Source of the DNA: Adiantum capillus-veneris
Taxonomy: Eukaryota > Streptophyta > Polypodiopsida > Polypodiales > Pteridaceae
NCBI GenBank assembly: GCA_014529385.2
Contig: CM043963.1
Span: forward strand, 76,625,412 to 76,689,411
Length of the DNA stretch: 64,000 nucleotides
Reading direction: 5' to 3'
Below the pieces are notes generated by a model that had not been told where the DNA came from, made no database searches, and was given only the letters and a program-made list of their open reading frames with translations. A program made the position numbers and the translations under genes. Shown here piece by piece: positions 1 through 11,920 of this stretch. Position 1 is the first letter of the stretch, and every line of letters starts with the position of its first letter.

Positions 1-203
1 CATGGAGCGACTTGCACTCTAGAGCCCCCCCTCATGCAACCATCGCCATTCAGCTATCTAGCTTGTATCAGCTCTCGCGTATGCTTCTCTACAAGCAGTC
101 TCGATGAGCTTACATACTCGGCAGCCCGTATGGGGAGGTATGGTCTTGGAGCTTACAACCTCTGTACATATTTCAACATAGGGATCTAATACACCCACAA
201 CTC

Positions 204-239
204 CATGTGTGTGTGTGTGCACACACGCACATGCACGCG

Positions 240-287
<48 letters not shown>
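204..287. repeat. Compound GT/CG/CA microsatellite
   Basis: A GT run passes into a CA/CG mixture and then a long CA run. Every step from 204 to 287 alternates pyrimidine and purine without a break. The left GT arm can pair with the right CA arm. Open frames across it (for example 58-327 on the minus strand) encode only Cys-Val or His-Thr runs and are not genes. Confidence 0.95.
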
Positions 288-288
<1 letters not shown>

Positions 289-460
289 GCCGGCTGTTAA
301 CATACTCACATTTTTATTTACTCTCACACTCTCTGTCTCTCCTATCTTGCAACAAATCTAAGTATGCCCACTAATCTTAGAGGAATACAAACACACGCAC
401 CTTGTTGCTCGCATATAAACACACACATACGCTCTCTACTTGTGCAGGAATGGTTACCTT

Positions 461-467
461 ACACACA

Positions 468-508
<41 letters not shown>
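461..508. repeat. (CA)n microsatellite
   Basis: About 24 CA units with one interruption near the start. The frame 364-825 on the plus strand runs through it, giving a His-Thr run, and has no recognisable domain, so it is treated as chance. Confidence 0.9.
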
Positions 509-513
<5 letters not shown>

Positions 514-1232
514 TATGATCCTTTACTTCCACACACAACCTACTTGGCCTTGGGCGTGATGGATTCTTGGTTTACTCACAAGGTGTCCAACTTTGCTTAC
601 CCTGGTTACTCAAAACTGATTAGCTCGCCCACAACTACTCAAGGAACCCTTTTATACTCGCAAGGAGTCCCCAGATGCTCGCCTTCGACCACTCATGTCT
701 CATACAAAGTAGCCATACATGGTATGCACAAAAGCTTGCGACACCCAAGTGATACGAGAAGGCATTCTCGCTTTTGTAATCCTTTCCAACACATGACTCA
801 AGCTAGGATTCGACTACACAGGTAGGTGTTCATGCACCTACTTAGAATCTGGTTATATTTAAGTCTCAAAGACAATCATGCTAAAGAAATTTTTGGTAGA
901 CTTACCCAGAATGGTATCTTGTGTAAAGTTTTTTAATATATGTAGATCATTATGTTGGACTGTCTGGTGGCTTTGTATGAAGAGAAAAAACATTGAAGTT
1001 ATAAGAGTTTCACACATTACATTGCAGGACAGAAAAGATGTGTTGACCTAGCCTTAAAATCTATCTTAGTGTGTCTTGAGAAAGATAGCAATCTGGCTTT
1101 TTGTACAACATTTCATTTTGCAAAATAAAATGCATAAACTTATAAACTTAAATGCATTGAGAAATCTATGGTTTAATGAATTTTGCTTTCAAAAATTAAG
1201 AAGGAATTTGGGTATAAGCCATGAATGGTGAG

Positions 1233-1338
1233 TTGTAAACCTCCTGTGGAGGGTCTCATTGTGAGATGGCACAAACTGAAGTTTTAAAAATTTGTTCGAT
1301 TTACAAACAAGATGATGCCCAATTTTGGCTAGGCAGGT
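1233..1338 (+). repeat. Diverged direct repeat, copy 1
   Basis: Begins GTTGTAAACCTCCTGTGGAG and aligns over about 105 bases with 1959-2075 at roughly 70 percent identity by eye. The shared ends are GTAAACCTC and TTTTGGCTAGG or TTTTTGCTAGG. A weaker echo of the first bases (GTTGTAAACTAGCTCTACAGG) occurs near 2231. Identity of the repeat is unknown. Confidence 0.55.
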
Positions 1339-1958
1339 AATGTTAACCGTACCTATTGAGAACTTAGTCTCTTTGATTCAAGCTGGAGTGACATAGTGAC
1401 TCCTACTCAGAAAATCATAGTGACTCCTACTAAAGTGACAATGATGGTTAAGTTGTATAGATGGTGGCAAAGACCAGTCATAGACAGAATCTCTGGTAAA
1501 TTTGATACTACTTATGATTTTTGTATTAAACCTAATCATCTTGTTGGGGTGCCTCAAGAGAGGTTGGGTTCATAGAGCTTTGAGAAAGCTATTTCAAGTT
1601 TGTAGCAAATTGATGCCCTAAATTGGTTAGATTTTCTTACATAAAAACCATGGAACAACAAATACACACTTAGTTTTTATTGAGATAATTGGTGGAAAGG
1701 GTATAGACATTGCATTCATATTCTGGCATGGTGATTGACATTACATAAGCTGAAAAATCATTAATACTGATGGGTTCGTGAGGACTATTGATTCTCATTC
1801 ATGATTGAACATATATGATATGACGGGATATTCAAAAGGAATTACTTGCAAAGTATATTAGTCTCTAATATGTTTTGAGGATGCTACCATATTTTTGAGA
1901 TAGTAACATGTGATACACTACTAGTTTTCGATACATGAGATATATGTTACTTCTTGAA

Positions 1959-2075
1959 GCTGTAAACCTCTTGTGGAGGATGTCGTTGGGAGATGCCATA
2001 AATTGGGTTTTTTGAAATACCACTCGAATTACACAGGTGGCGTTGTCCGATTTTTGCTAGGTGTTCTACATTGAT
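1959..2075 (+). repeat. Diverged direct repeat, copy 2
   Basis: Partner of 1233-1338, about 725 bases downstream in the same orientation. One frame reads openly through most of this copy while the matching frame of copy 1 carries stops, so a decayed coding origin is possible but unproven. Confidence 0.55.
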
Positions 2076-2516
2076 AGATAACCCAGAAATACATTGGTAT
2101 TTGCATCATATATGGTAATCGATACTAGTAGGTTTTTGAGAGAGCTCGGTGAGTATTGGCATTCACATGCATATACATTTAGAGGTTATCTTACTTGAAA
2201 TCTTAACTTAATAGTCAATCCTAAGGGTAAGTTGTAAACTAGCTCTACAGGTGTGACATGGATGACAATTGGATCCAGTGTTGACACTTGCAAAATGCAC
2301 AAACATAGCCAGTTCTAACTGAATGTTTTTGTATGGATGCAGGTAACAGTTGGATCCTTCGCCATGTAGATATAGTAGAAGCTCATCCGAAAAAGAGTGG
2401 ACATCAAAGATCAAATTTTTGATCTAAATGACTGTATTATCCATTAGATACAGAATGTTGTACTGGTGTATATGAAATGTCTAAGTATGGTTCAATTATG
2501 ACGGGATTTTCATACT

Positions 2517-2547
2517 TACACACACACACACACACACACAAACACAC
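2517..2547. repeat. (CA)n microsatellite
   Basis: Short CA run, 50 bases upstream of a much longer one at 2597-2681. The minus-strand open frame 2437-2748 consists mainly of Cys-Val from these two runs. Confidence 0.9.
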
Positions 2548-2593
2548 AGAGTATATTGAACACATGACACTTATAATAAACACTTCGTTATAG

Positions 2594-2596
<3 letters not shown>

Positions 2597-2681
<85 letters not shown>
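2597..2681. repeat. Long (CA)n microsatellite
   Basis: About 42 uninterrupted CA units, the longest simple CA run in the window and a likely polymorphic locus. Confidence 0.95.
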
Positions 2682-2685
<4 letters not shown>

Positions 2686-3680
2686 TATGCACACTAAAAA
2701 TAACACCACTTTGGGTTTTTTTGGAAAAAACACAAGTTTTGATAACACATTACTAGAAGTATACTAATCTTCTGACATGGCACATGCTACTACTTCATTA
2801 ACAGAGGAATGATGGAAGAAAGAAGGACTCCAAATCAGGACACAATGATGGTTTTTTACCAAGCCAACTTGCCCCTTCATAAAAAAGTCTTTTATTTGTT
2901 ATCTTTTTCACCAAAAGCATGTACAAACCGTTGAATAAATAAATTTCTAGTGTGATCAAGTATGGAAATACTAGAAAACAAGATTGCTTGACAACATTCG
3001 AGTGATATGGCATAGTACACAAGGGCAGTTTGTGATAAATAAATAAACAGGACGGTTTTTTCTGCCTTGGAACAGTTCGTGTTGTGTTTTTGTAAAAAAA
3101 GCTTCAGTGGAAGACAACATAATAATGTACAAAACTCTTGAGTAAACAAAAATCCTCATTGTCTGTAACATTGGTTTTTTTAGCAGTGTATTTAATAAAA
3201 AAACACACTCGAGAGGTGTACGTAATAAAGCCCAATACTTGTAAAGTTAGAGGTAATGTGCAATATGCGGTCTTTTTCAAAATTAACAAGCTACCTTGTT
3301 AGACAGATCGCCCTGAGTAAATCATAACAATAAGTAACTTTTTATAATATTATAGCTTTTTCCAAAAAATAGGGGATAAGGTGGCAAGGATAAGCCACCA
3401 ACTAAAGCATAGCTAAAATAAGCGGTGCAACTTGCCTGTAATGAACCAACGAAGCTAGCGTGCAAACCTTAAATGCGCCAAATCACACTCGAGTCCTATA
3501 AAAGAAGGACTTGCATAGAAAATTTTGCAACGCAGGGCCGAACACGGCTGTAGCACATGTGGTAGAGAGCACCTTGAGCTCATAACGCTAGGCTATCGCA
3601 AGATAACACTTTATGTTGCTAATAAAGCAATACAATGCAATACAAATACAGTAGCACTAAGCCATAGACTGCAAATGGGT
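2682..3680. other. Unassigned flank of the copia cluster
   Basis: No gene, domain or repeat family recognised. A TATAAAAG lies near 3498 between the short inverted arms AGTCCT and AGGACT, and GGTGGC/GCCACC arms occur near 3380-3400. Either could be chance. This DNA abuts the 5' copia LTR without a target duplication matching the far side of the cluster. Confidence 0.5.
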
Positions 3681-3917
3681 TGTTGGAAACTATTACCATA
3701 TACATGTGGTAGTGATGTGTGTGAACACACTAGGACCGTCGGGGCATTTTTTCCCTCTTTAGGAGGGTTTTTCCTCCATGCATTGTATATACGCCCATCA
3801 CTCTAGGGCTATCTATCTTTCCATTGCACACTAAGTAAAACACTCTCCATTGTGTGCCTTGATCTTCCTTCATCTTCTCCGAGTTGTGTGTGTTTCTCTG
3901 CAACCCTAATTCCAACA
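3681..3917 (+). repeat. Copia cluster 5' LTR
   Basis: Starts TGTTGG and ends CCAACA, followed two bases later by a primer site. It is 10 bases longer than the 3' LTR at 19555-19781, through an extra GGAAACTATT after TGTT. It otherwise matches 8580-8715 and 19555-19781 closely. Confidence 0.92.
3785..3792 (+). promoter_or_regulatory. Probable LTR TATA box
   Basis: GTATATAC, about 130 bases before the end of the LTR, the position expected for the U3 TATA element. The same sequence recurs in the other two LTRs of the family. Confidence 0.5.
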
Positions 3918-3919
3918 AT

Positions 3920-3931
3920 TGGTATCAGAGC
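3920..3931 (+). other. Primer binding site, initiator tRNA-Met
   Basis: TGGTATCAGAGC, the exact complement of the plant initiator tRNA-Met 3' end, two bases after the LTR. It fixes the orientation and the LTR boundary. Confidence 0.95.
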
Positions 3932-4278
3932 AAGTTGCGTTCTCCCGGGCTTAGTCGCCAGCTGCTCCAGCACACGCCTGCTCACTTTCTCCGATTTTAG
4001 TGAGGTTTGGCGAGCGTTCGCAGGTCGACAAGTATTTTGATAAGCTTGTAGAGCTTAGTCTGCTCAGATTTCTGATTCGGACTCATTTCGGCCTCCGTTT
4101 CCACTACAGGCAGGTCTACACAGGCAATTTCGTCATTTTGTGCAGAATTTTTGTCAGTGCCGTTCTCTGCATAATAGGTTCCGTACAGTCTTCTATGGTT
4201 TGTGCTATATATCACGTGTTGTTCGCACTGCGTTTCTCCTCTTTTCGAGCAGTTTTCACATCAGGTACAACATTTACC

Positions 4279-7200
4279 ATGGCTGACAACAACACAGATG
4301 TGTTCAAGATGTTTGTTGCTGAGGACAAGTTGGATGGGGACAATTACCCTATGTGGGCTTCATGTTCTTGTGTCAAAGGGCGTCTGGATATTGTGCAGGG
4401 CATTGATGTACATCCTGGTTCTAAGGATGTAGGTGATGTTGAAGATGTTGCAGGTCTTGCTGTAAGGATTGCTGCTATTAGAGTTGTTTTGTCTATGGAA
4501 GAATAAGCTCATTGGGATGTAAAGGATGCACAAGCTCATGAAATGAGTGCGTTGTCTGTGAAGCGCACCATTGTTCCTCACATTCATTCAACAAAATTTG
4601 CAAAAAAAGCTTGGGATATTCTAGCAGGTCTTTATGCAAGCCGCAATGAGGCCTAAAATTTCTTTGCTACGTAAAGAGCTGGAATCGAAGATTATGCATG
4701 AGGAAGATGATATGGACACTTTCGTTGCTGGTGTCAATAATATCAATGAGAAACTTATTTATGCAGGTGAAGTCATTTCAGAAAGTTCCCTTGTGCAGAC
4801 TGTTCTTGATGCCTTACCAGATTCTTACTAGACTTTTGCTAGTACTTGGAGACTTATGACCCAAGGAAATCCTGAAGTTGTCAAGTTTAATGCATTATGC
4901 ACATTGCTGTTGCAAGAGTCACTTTCCAAAAAAACCAGGACTAGGCAGCGTGCAATTGAACAAGCTTTTATTGCTTCTCAAAGAAAGGGTGGTAACAGCA
5001 ATGCAGCCACTTCTTATGGTTCTGTTGCGAGTGGCAAAAATTATGTTCCTAATGGTTGTGCTGGCAGCAATTCGTCTGGAAACTCTGGTGATAAGGGCAA
5101 AAAGAAGACGCATTGCCATTATTGTAGAGCTAATGATCATTTGATCAAGCAGTGTCCTAAGTTGAAGGCCAAAGAGGCTAAGAAGAAAGAGGGTGGTTCC
5201 AATGCAAATGCTGGTTCCTCTACAAATGCAGCCATTGTTGAGTCTTCTATGAAAGGAGACTGTGTTGTTGATGTTGATGCAGAATGGGCTTTTAGTACAG
5301 AGTGCACTTACAATCCTGTTGTCCATGATACATGCTTGTCAATTGATGCAGATTCACATGTGTGGTATTTTGACAGTGGTGCTACAAAGCACATTACCTC
5401 ACATCGTGAATTGTTCACCTCTCTCGAGTCTGTCTCTCATGGGAATTCAGTCACTTGTGCCAACAATGCCTCTTATCCGGTTCAAGGAGTTGGAAAGATT
5501 GTGCTTATTGTTGCAAATGGTAGTTCTTTCACAGTTGTTGATGCACTTTATGTACCTGGGATCAAGACAAATCTTTTGTTTGTATCTGCACTTGCTAGAC
5601 TTGGACTTGTAGTCAAATTTGTGGATGACAGATGTACAATTCATGATCTCAGTTTTGGTGATGAAATTGTTGCATCTGGCCTTTTGTGCCGTGGGATGTA
5701 TAATCTCACTTTGTATGACAAGTGTGGACAAAATTTTGCAAATGCAGTTGCAGATTCAAGGGATATTTCAGATGCAAAACTTTGGCATGCACATTTTCGG
5801 CATCTGAATTTTTCCAGTATGTTGCGTTTGCAGAAATCTGATATGGTTGCTTCTTTGCCGCCTCTTGAAGCACATGTCAAACATGTTTGTGAAGGATGTA
5901 TTTTGGGTAAAATGCAGCGTTCTAAGTTTCCAAAGGATGGTTCAGTTAGGGCCACATGCAGGTTGCAGCTTGTGCATAGTGATGTTTGTGGGCCCATGCA
6001 AACTCCGTCCTTGGGCAATTACCTGTACTTCATGACTTTCATCGATGATTACTCCAAGCATGCATGGGTATTTCCGCTTAAAGCGAAGTTCAAAGTTTTT
6101 ATGTGCTTCAAACAATTTCTGGCTATGGCTGAAAATGTCTCGAAATGTGCTATGGGCACTCTCCATTCCAATTGAGGGGGGGAGTATATGTCTCATAAAT
6201 TTAATGCATTTCTGGCTAGTCATGGGATAAAACACCAATGTACAGTGCCATATATGCCTCAACAAAATGGTGTTGCTAAGAGTCAAGCTTTACACATTTT
6301 TTTTGGCTCGAGGCTGACATGTGTGCCACTTATGTACTCAACAGGTGTCCTACAAAAGCGTTGCAGTCTATGACTCCATATGAAGCATGGCATGATTGAA
6401 AGCCTTCTATTGAGCACATGCGTGTTTTTGGATGTTTGACATATGCTTTGGTGCCAGAAACACGGCGCACAAAATTGGATGTTAAGGCTATCAAATGTAT
6501 TTTTGTTGGTTATAATGCTAAAAGCAAAGGTTACAGGTTGTATCATCCTCAAACAAAGCGTATTTTGGTTTTGCGGGATGTAGTGTTTGTGGAAAATTCT
6601 GTTCAGCCCTTGCTGTCATGTACTAGAGACAGTACTATAAGCTCATAGGACATTTATGACACTTTGTTGCCTCTTTTTAGTGGTGGAAGTTCGAATGTAA
6701 ATTTTAATGAGAAAAATGTACAGCCTATGGGGGTTTTGGAAAATGTTACAGATCAGCCTATTACTGATGCAGATGTACATGATGTACTTGATGAGGAAAG
6801 GGCTGAAAATGAGAAGGCTAGAGGTATGCCAAAATGGTTGGTGCACACTTTGCGTGACAGTAAATTGGATGCACCTTTGTCTAGTCGTACTCGTTTAGTC
6901 TCTCGCCATGAATCTTATGCATCAGATTGTTATGCTTTGGCTGTGTCTAGGTTACATGATGCTGTGGAACCTCTATCTTTTGATGAAGCACATAATTCAA
7001 AAAGTTGGATGGTTGCCATGCAATCAGAATATGATGCACTTATAGAAAATGACACATGGACTTTATGTGATTTGCCTCCTGGCAAAAAGGCCATTGGTAC
7101 AAAGTGGGTTTACAAGTTGAAACGCAAGCCGGATGGTGAGGTTGATCGCCATAAGACCCGACTTGTTGCAAAGGGTTATGCACAGCAAAAAGGCATAGAT

Positions 7201-8504
7201 TATAAAGAAACTTTTTCTCCCACTTGTCGTATGACTACTGTGCATTTTCTATGTGCATTGGCAGCTCATTTGGGTTGGGATGTACATCAATCAGACATTG
7301 TTATTGCTTTCTTGAATGGTGACATATTTGAGGAAGTTTATGTAACGCAGTCTCGCGGTTTTGTCAAGAAAGGACAAGAGGACAAAGTGTGCAAATGTAA
7401 CAAGGATTTGTATGGGTTGAAGCAATCTCCTCGTGCTTGGTATAAGAAACTTGACAGTCATTTGGTCAAACAAGGCTTTCGTAACAGTCCAACAAAAAGC
7501 ACATTGTATGTAAAGCGTGAGGGTGATGTATTTCTCATTGTGGTTCTTTATGTAGACGATTTGCTGATCACTGGACCAAATGAGGCACATATTGCTGAAT
7601 TTAAGGCTGATTTGAATGCTACTTTCAAGATGAAAGATTTGGGGCTGTTGCATCATTACTTGGGCATACAGTTTAAGCAGTGAGATGGTGGCATTGCCTT
7701 GTGTCAGAAAAGTTACATAGAGACATTGCTATGTAAATTTGGACTTGAGGATTGCAAACCTATTGCCACTCCCATGGAAACATGTTTGAAATTGAGTCTA
7801 CATGATGCTGGCAATCCTGCTGATGTCACTCTTTACCAAACTGTTGTTGGCTGCCTCATTTATGTATGCAACATGAGGCCAGATATTCAGTTTGCAGTCT
7901 CACAGGTCAACAAATTTATGCATAGCCCAGGGTCTAAGCATTGATAGGTTGTCAAGAGGATCCTTTGCTACCTTAGTGGCACTTTACATCTTGGCTTGTT
8001 TTATCCCAAGGGGGGATCATTGCCGCCAGACTTACATGCTTTTTCGAACTCAGATTGGGCTAGTTGCTTTGACATGGGAGTGTCCACAAGTGGTTTTTGT
8101 TTCATGCTTGGCAGTTCATGTATATCATGGTTGATCAAGAAGCAACCTACTGTGGCCACTTTGAGTTGAGAGGCTGAGTACAAGGCAATCTTCATAGCTA
8201 CGGTTGAGTGTGTATGGCTCAGACGCCTTATGGCTGATTTGGGTGTTGGACAAGACACTGCCAACACTATCTACACTGACAGTCAGAGTGCATTTGCAGT
8301 TGCGAGGAACCCGGTTTTTCATGCTTGCCAAAGCACATTGAGGTGCATTACCACTATGTCAGGGAGAGGCACTTAGCAAGAGAGATCAGCTTGGCTTATG
8401 TGCCAACACAGGATAACCTTGCAGATCTTTTCACAAAGGCATTGTCTCGTGAGAAGCTTCAAACTTTCCACAAAGCTTTGGGCTTACTCCCCTTTGTGGA
8501 CTGA
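4279..8504 (+). pseudogene. Copia copy 1 gag-pol, multiply broken
   Basis: The Gag start ATG at 4279 follows a 350-base leader and opens MADNNTDVFKMF. A CCHC zinc knuckle (C-H-Y-C then H then C) lies near 5113-5155 and the protease motif DSGATKHIT near 5370. The pre-integrase segment LWHAHFRHLNF with CEGCILGK follows, then the integrase core start (HSDVCGP, FIDDYSKHAW). The RT has FLNGDIFEEVY, LYGLKQSPRAWY and the YVDD active site near 7550. The RNase H tail (DNLADLFTKALS) ends at TGA 8502-8504. Lesions include in-frame stops at 4504, 4829, 6173, near 6399, 6646, 7681 and near 7942, plus a frameshift around 6180-6400. Copy 2 still has a sense codon at the sites matching 7681 and 7942. The element encodes its own replication set but is dead in this copy. 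Confidence 0.9.
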
Positions 8505-8567
8505 TCATGTCCTCAAGGCATGGCACTTCCCTTTACTCATGTGCCAGCTCTTGTTCACTGCATCACT

Positions 8568-8579
8568 CCAGGGGGGATT
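8568..8579 (+). other. Polypurine tract, copia copy 1
   Basis: CCAGGGGGGATT directly before the LTR, the plus-strand primer of reverse transcription. The same tract precedes the LTR at 19555. Confidence 0.85.
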
Positions 8580-8715
8580 TGTTACCATATACATGTGGTA
8601 GTGATGTGTGTGAACACACTAGGACCGCCGGGGCATTTTTCCCCTCTTTAGGAGGTTTTTCCCCTGTACATTGTATATACACCCATCACTCTAGGGCTAT
8701 CTATCTTTCCATTGC
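8580..8715 (+). repeat. Copia LTR, truncated at its 3' side
   Basis: Matches the first 136 bases of the 3' LTR at 19555 and stops at TTCCATTGC. The next base already belongs to the protease region of copy 2. The bases ATTG are shared by both parents at the junction, which suggests microhomology-mediated joining. Confidence 0.9.
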
Positions 8716-10328
8716 TCACAGCTGCTAATGGCAGTTTCTTTACACTTGTTGATACACGCTATGTACCTGGGATCAAGAAGAATCTCTTGTCTGTATCCGC
8801 ACTTGCTAGACTTGGACTTGTAGTCAAATTTGTGGATGATAGATGTACAGTTCATGATCTCAGTTTTGGTGATGAAATTGTTGCATCTGGCCTTTTGTGC
8901 CGTGGGCTGTATAAGCTCACTTTGTATGACAAGTGTGGACAAAATTTTGCAAAAGCAGTTGCAGATTCAAGGGATATTTCAAACGCAAAACTTTGGCATG
9001 CACGTTTTGGGCATCTGAATTTTGCCAGTATGTTGCGTTTGCAGAAATCTGATATGGTTGCTTCTTTGCCGCCTCTTGAAGCACCTGTCAAACATGTTTG
9101 TGAAGGCTGTATTTTGGGTAAAATGCAACGTTCTAAGTTTCCAAAGGATGGTTCAATTAGGGCCACATGCAGGTTGCAGCTTGTGCATAGTGATGTTTAT
9201 GGGCCCATGCAAACTCCGTCCTTGGGCAATTACCTGTACTTCATGACTTTCATCGATGATTACTCCAAGCATGCATGGGTATTTTTTCTTAAAGCGATGA
9301 GACTTTGAAGAGACTTTTGCTCCCACTTGTCGTATGACTACTGTGCGTTTTCTATGTGCATTGGTAGCTCATTTTGGTTGGGATGTACATCATTCAGACA
9401 TTGTTACTTCTTTCTTGAATGGTGACATATTTGAGGAAGTTTATGTAACGCAGCCTCGCGGTTTTGTCATAAAAGGACAAGAGGACAAAGTGTGCAAATG
9501 TAACAAGGCTTTGTATGGGTTGAAGCAATCTCCTCATGCTTGGTATGAGAAAGCCGACACTCATTTGGTCAAACAAGGCTTTCGTAACAGTCCAACAGAA
9601 AGCACATTGTATGTAAAGCCTGAGGGTGATGTACTTCTCATTGTGGTTCTTTATGTTGATGATTTGCTGATCACTGGACCAAATGAGAGACATATTGCTG
9701 AATTTAAGGCTGATTTGAATGCTACTTTCAAGATGAAATATTTGGGGCTGTTGCATCATTATTTGGGCATACATTTTAAGCAGTGTGATGGTGGTATTGC
9801 CTTGTGTCAGAAAAGTTACATAGAGACATTGCTATGTAAATTTGGACTTGAGGATTGCAAACCTATTGCCACTCCGATGGAAACATGTTTGAAATTGAGT
9901 CTACATGATGCTGGCAATCCTGCTGATGTCACTCTTTACCAAACTGTTGTTGGCTGCCTCATTTATGTATGCAACATGAGGCCGGATATTCAGTTTGCAG
10001 TCTCACAGGTCAACAGATTTATGCATAGCCCAGGGTCTAAGCATTGGCAGGCTGTCAAGAGGATTTTACGCTACCTTAGTGGCACTTTACATCTTGGCTT
10101 GTTTTATCCCAAGGGGGGATCATTGTCGCCAGACTTACATGCTTTTTCGGACTCAGATTGGGCTGGTTGTTTTGACACGCGAGTGTCCACAAGTGGTTTT
10201 TGTTTCACGCTAGGCAGTTCATGTATATCATGGTTGAGAAAGAAGAAACCTACTGTGGCCACTTCGAGTTGTGAGGCTGAGTACAAGGCAATCTTCACAG
10301 CTACAGTGAGTGTGTATGGCTCAGACGC
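8716..10328 (+). pseudogene. Copia copy 2 pol, 5' part (protease end to RNase H)
   Basis: Collinear with copy 1 from about 5507. It carries the pre-integrase segment (LWHARFGHLNF, CEGCILGK) and the integrase start (FIDDYSKHAWVF). At about 9297-9310 it jumps from the integrase to the RT, missing about 1.1 kb relative to copy 1 (about 6083-7205). The RT then reads openly from 9334 with LYGLKQSP, YVDD near 9652-9663, and the first part of RNase H (FSDSDWAGC, SSCEAEY). The frame stops where gypsy-1 begins at 10329. The rest of RNase H resumes at 19193. Several codons that are stops in copy 1 are sense here. Confidence 0.9.
10324..10328. other. Gypsy-1 target site duplication, left
   Basis: GACGC, matching 19193-19197. 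Copy 1 carries the unoccupied site (CTCAGACGCCTTATGG near 8217-8232) with one GACGC. Confidence 0.95.
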
Positions 10329-11920
10329 TGTAACATTTAATGGCCTATAATCTTATGTGTAGCGGAAATTAGCATGAACATAGTGGGCATTTCATTAGAA
10401 TAGATTCCTAATGAGAATTACAAGAGTGCTTGGGTGGAGAGAGCAACAAAAAGCATAACACCTAGTTAGATAGCATCGACAATACTTTCAAAAGAGAGAG
10501 AAATTAAGCTATTGACAACAGTTGAGGACCGGATTTGCATGGAGCCGGTCCCCCCTCCAAAAGGCTTTGTATTATGGTTTCTCCCATCAAGAGAGACATT
10601 GTACAATACAATTCTTTGTGTTCCTTCAAGACTAGCTAGTGCAATGAAGATGGAAGCTTCATACACCAAGCAAAACACTTAATCAAACACAACTTGAATT
10701 ATCCCCGTTCTCAGACCCAAGACCTCACACACCTTCGAAGATGGTGAGAGCTAGCAGGGTATCAGAGTAGATTGAGAAGAAAAAGAAGTATCTTACGAGA
10801 AAGATGTACATCTCCTCACATAATCACTCATATTAGCATAGCTTAGCTTAGTAATTAGCTTGGTAGAGAAGATGAGCATGCATTGAAGCTTGGCTCTTGG
10901 TTGGATTTGCATCCACATGCCAAGAAAGTGTTGATGTAGGCTTCTATCTCACAAGCTTGGAGTAGGTGATGAGCTCTCCATTAAAGCTTGGGAGGAGATA
11001 GAGTATTTTCCCTTCACACATGGTCAAGTGTGAGAGTGTGTGTGTCCATGCCAAGCAAAAATCAGCCCCCCCTCTCTCTTGGGCGAGCCCTAGCTGCTAA
11101 TTAGGTCTGGCTTTTGCCTCATTGGACCTCCCCAGGTCAAGCCAATAAGAATTAAGCAGCATAAGTGATAGCCTTCTGACATGTGTCCCCCTTTCCCCTT
11201 TTGTGAGAGCTTTAGGTAATTAAATAATTAAACTAAACTCTCATTGGACCCCTTTGCCTCCTGGCCAATAGGAATCAGGCAATCCATGGGGCTCCTGAAT
11301 GCTCATTGGACCCCTTGGGAGACTGCCCAATAGTCTTCTAGGAGACTTAATTCTCATTGGTTTCTTTTATTAAATGTTTTTAAATTAATTAAACTAGATT
11401 TACTCTAGTTTAATTCTCATTGGTCCACTTCAAGGGTCTTCCAATAGGAACTGGGCACACCTTGTGGGCATCTGGCCTAGGGAGCTGACATGTGTCCCTC
11501 ATTCCCTTTGTGTAAAGGGAGCCTGTGTGTGTGTGTGTGTGGCTTTCTCTCTCATCCCCTAGCTTTGGGGCTCGCCCCCTCCCATGTAGGGATGTGCAAA
11601 GACTTTTAGGGCATACACAAAGCATCCAATTTTTCCTAGGGTTGACCTTTGGACACAACCTTTGAATTTTGGAACCTTAGCATTTTGGAAGTCTTAATGG
11701 GCTGAACCTTAGGGTCTTTTTGGCCCATTGTTTCACATGGCTCTTTTGCAGATGGCCCCCCCTTTGGATCCCTATTTTCCCTCCTTTGGATCCCTACTGT
11801 GGCCGGTCTGCTAGCTTAACCAATATTCTAGCTTTTTCTCCCTTGGCACTTCCCCACATTAAATGATCAGTTTAATATGAGAAAATCTTTTAGGAGAATT
11901 AGATATTGATTATTATGACA
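10329..11920 (-). repeat. Gypsy-1 3' LTR
   Basis: Begins TGTAACATTT and ends TTATGACA on the plus strand. Between about 11130 and 11460 it holds a series of ATTGG and CCAAT motifs in facing pairs. A 70-codon frame at 10466-10678 (minus) recurs in all four LTRs of gypsy-1 and gypsy-2, but shows no known domain and is not called a gene. Confidence 0.95.

Larger units (their letters stand above)
509..2516. other. AT-rich region, no gene recognised
   Basis: Stops are frequent in all frames and no domain, LTR or tRNA could be recognised. A short inverted repeat (GTAGGTG, 6-base loop, CACCTAC) sits near 824-843. The only internal structure of note is the diverged direct duplication annotated separately. 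Confidence 0.6.

Noticed and set aside
58-825. Open frames of 89 and 153 codons near the left edge
   Set aside because: They are driven by CA/GT microsatellites (Cys-Val and His-Thr runs) and show no domain.
2437-2748. 103-codon minus-strand frame
   Set aside because: Over half is Cys-Val from the two CA runs; a microsatellite by-product.
10466-10678. 70-codon frame conserved in all four gypsy-1 and gypsy-2 LTRs
   Set aside because: Conservation is explained by LTR identity and recent descent; the gypsy-3 LTR does not keep it and no domain is visible.
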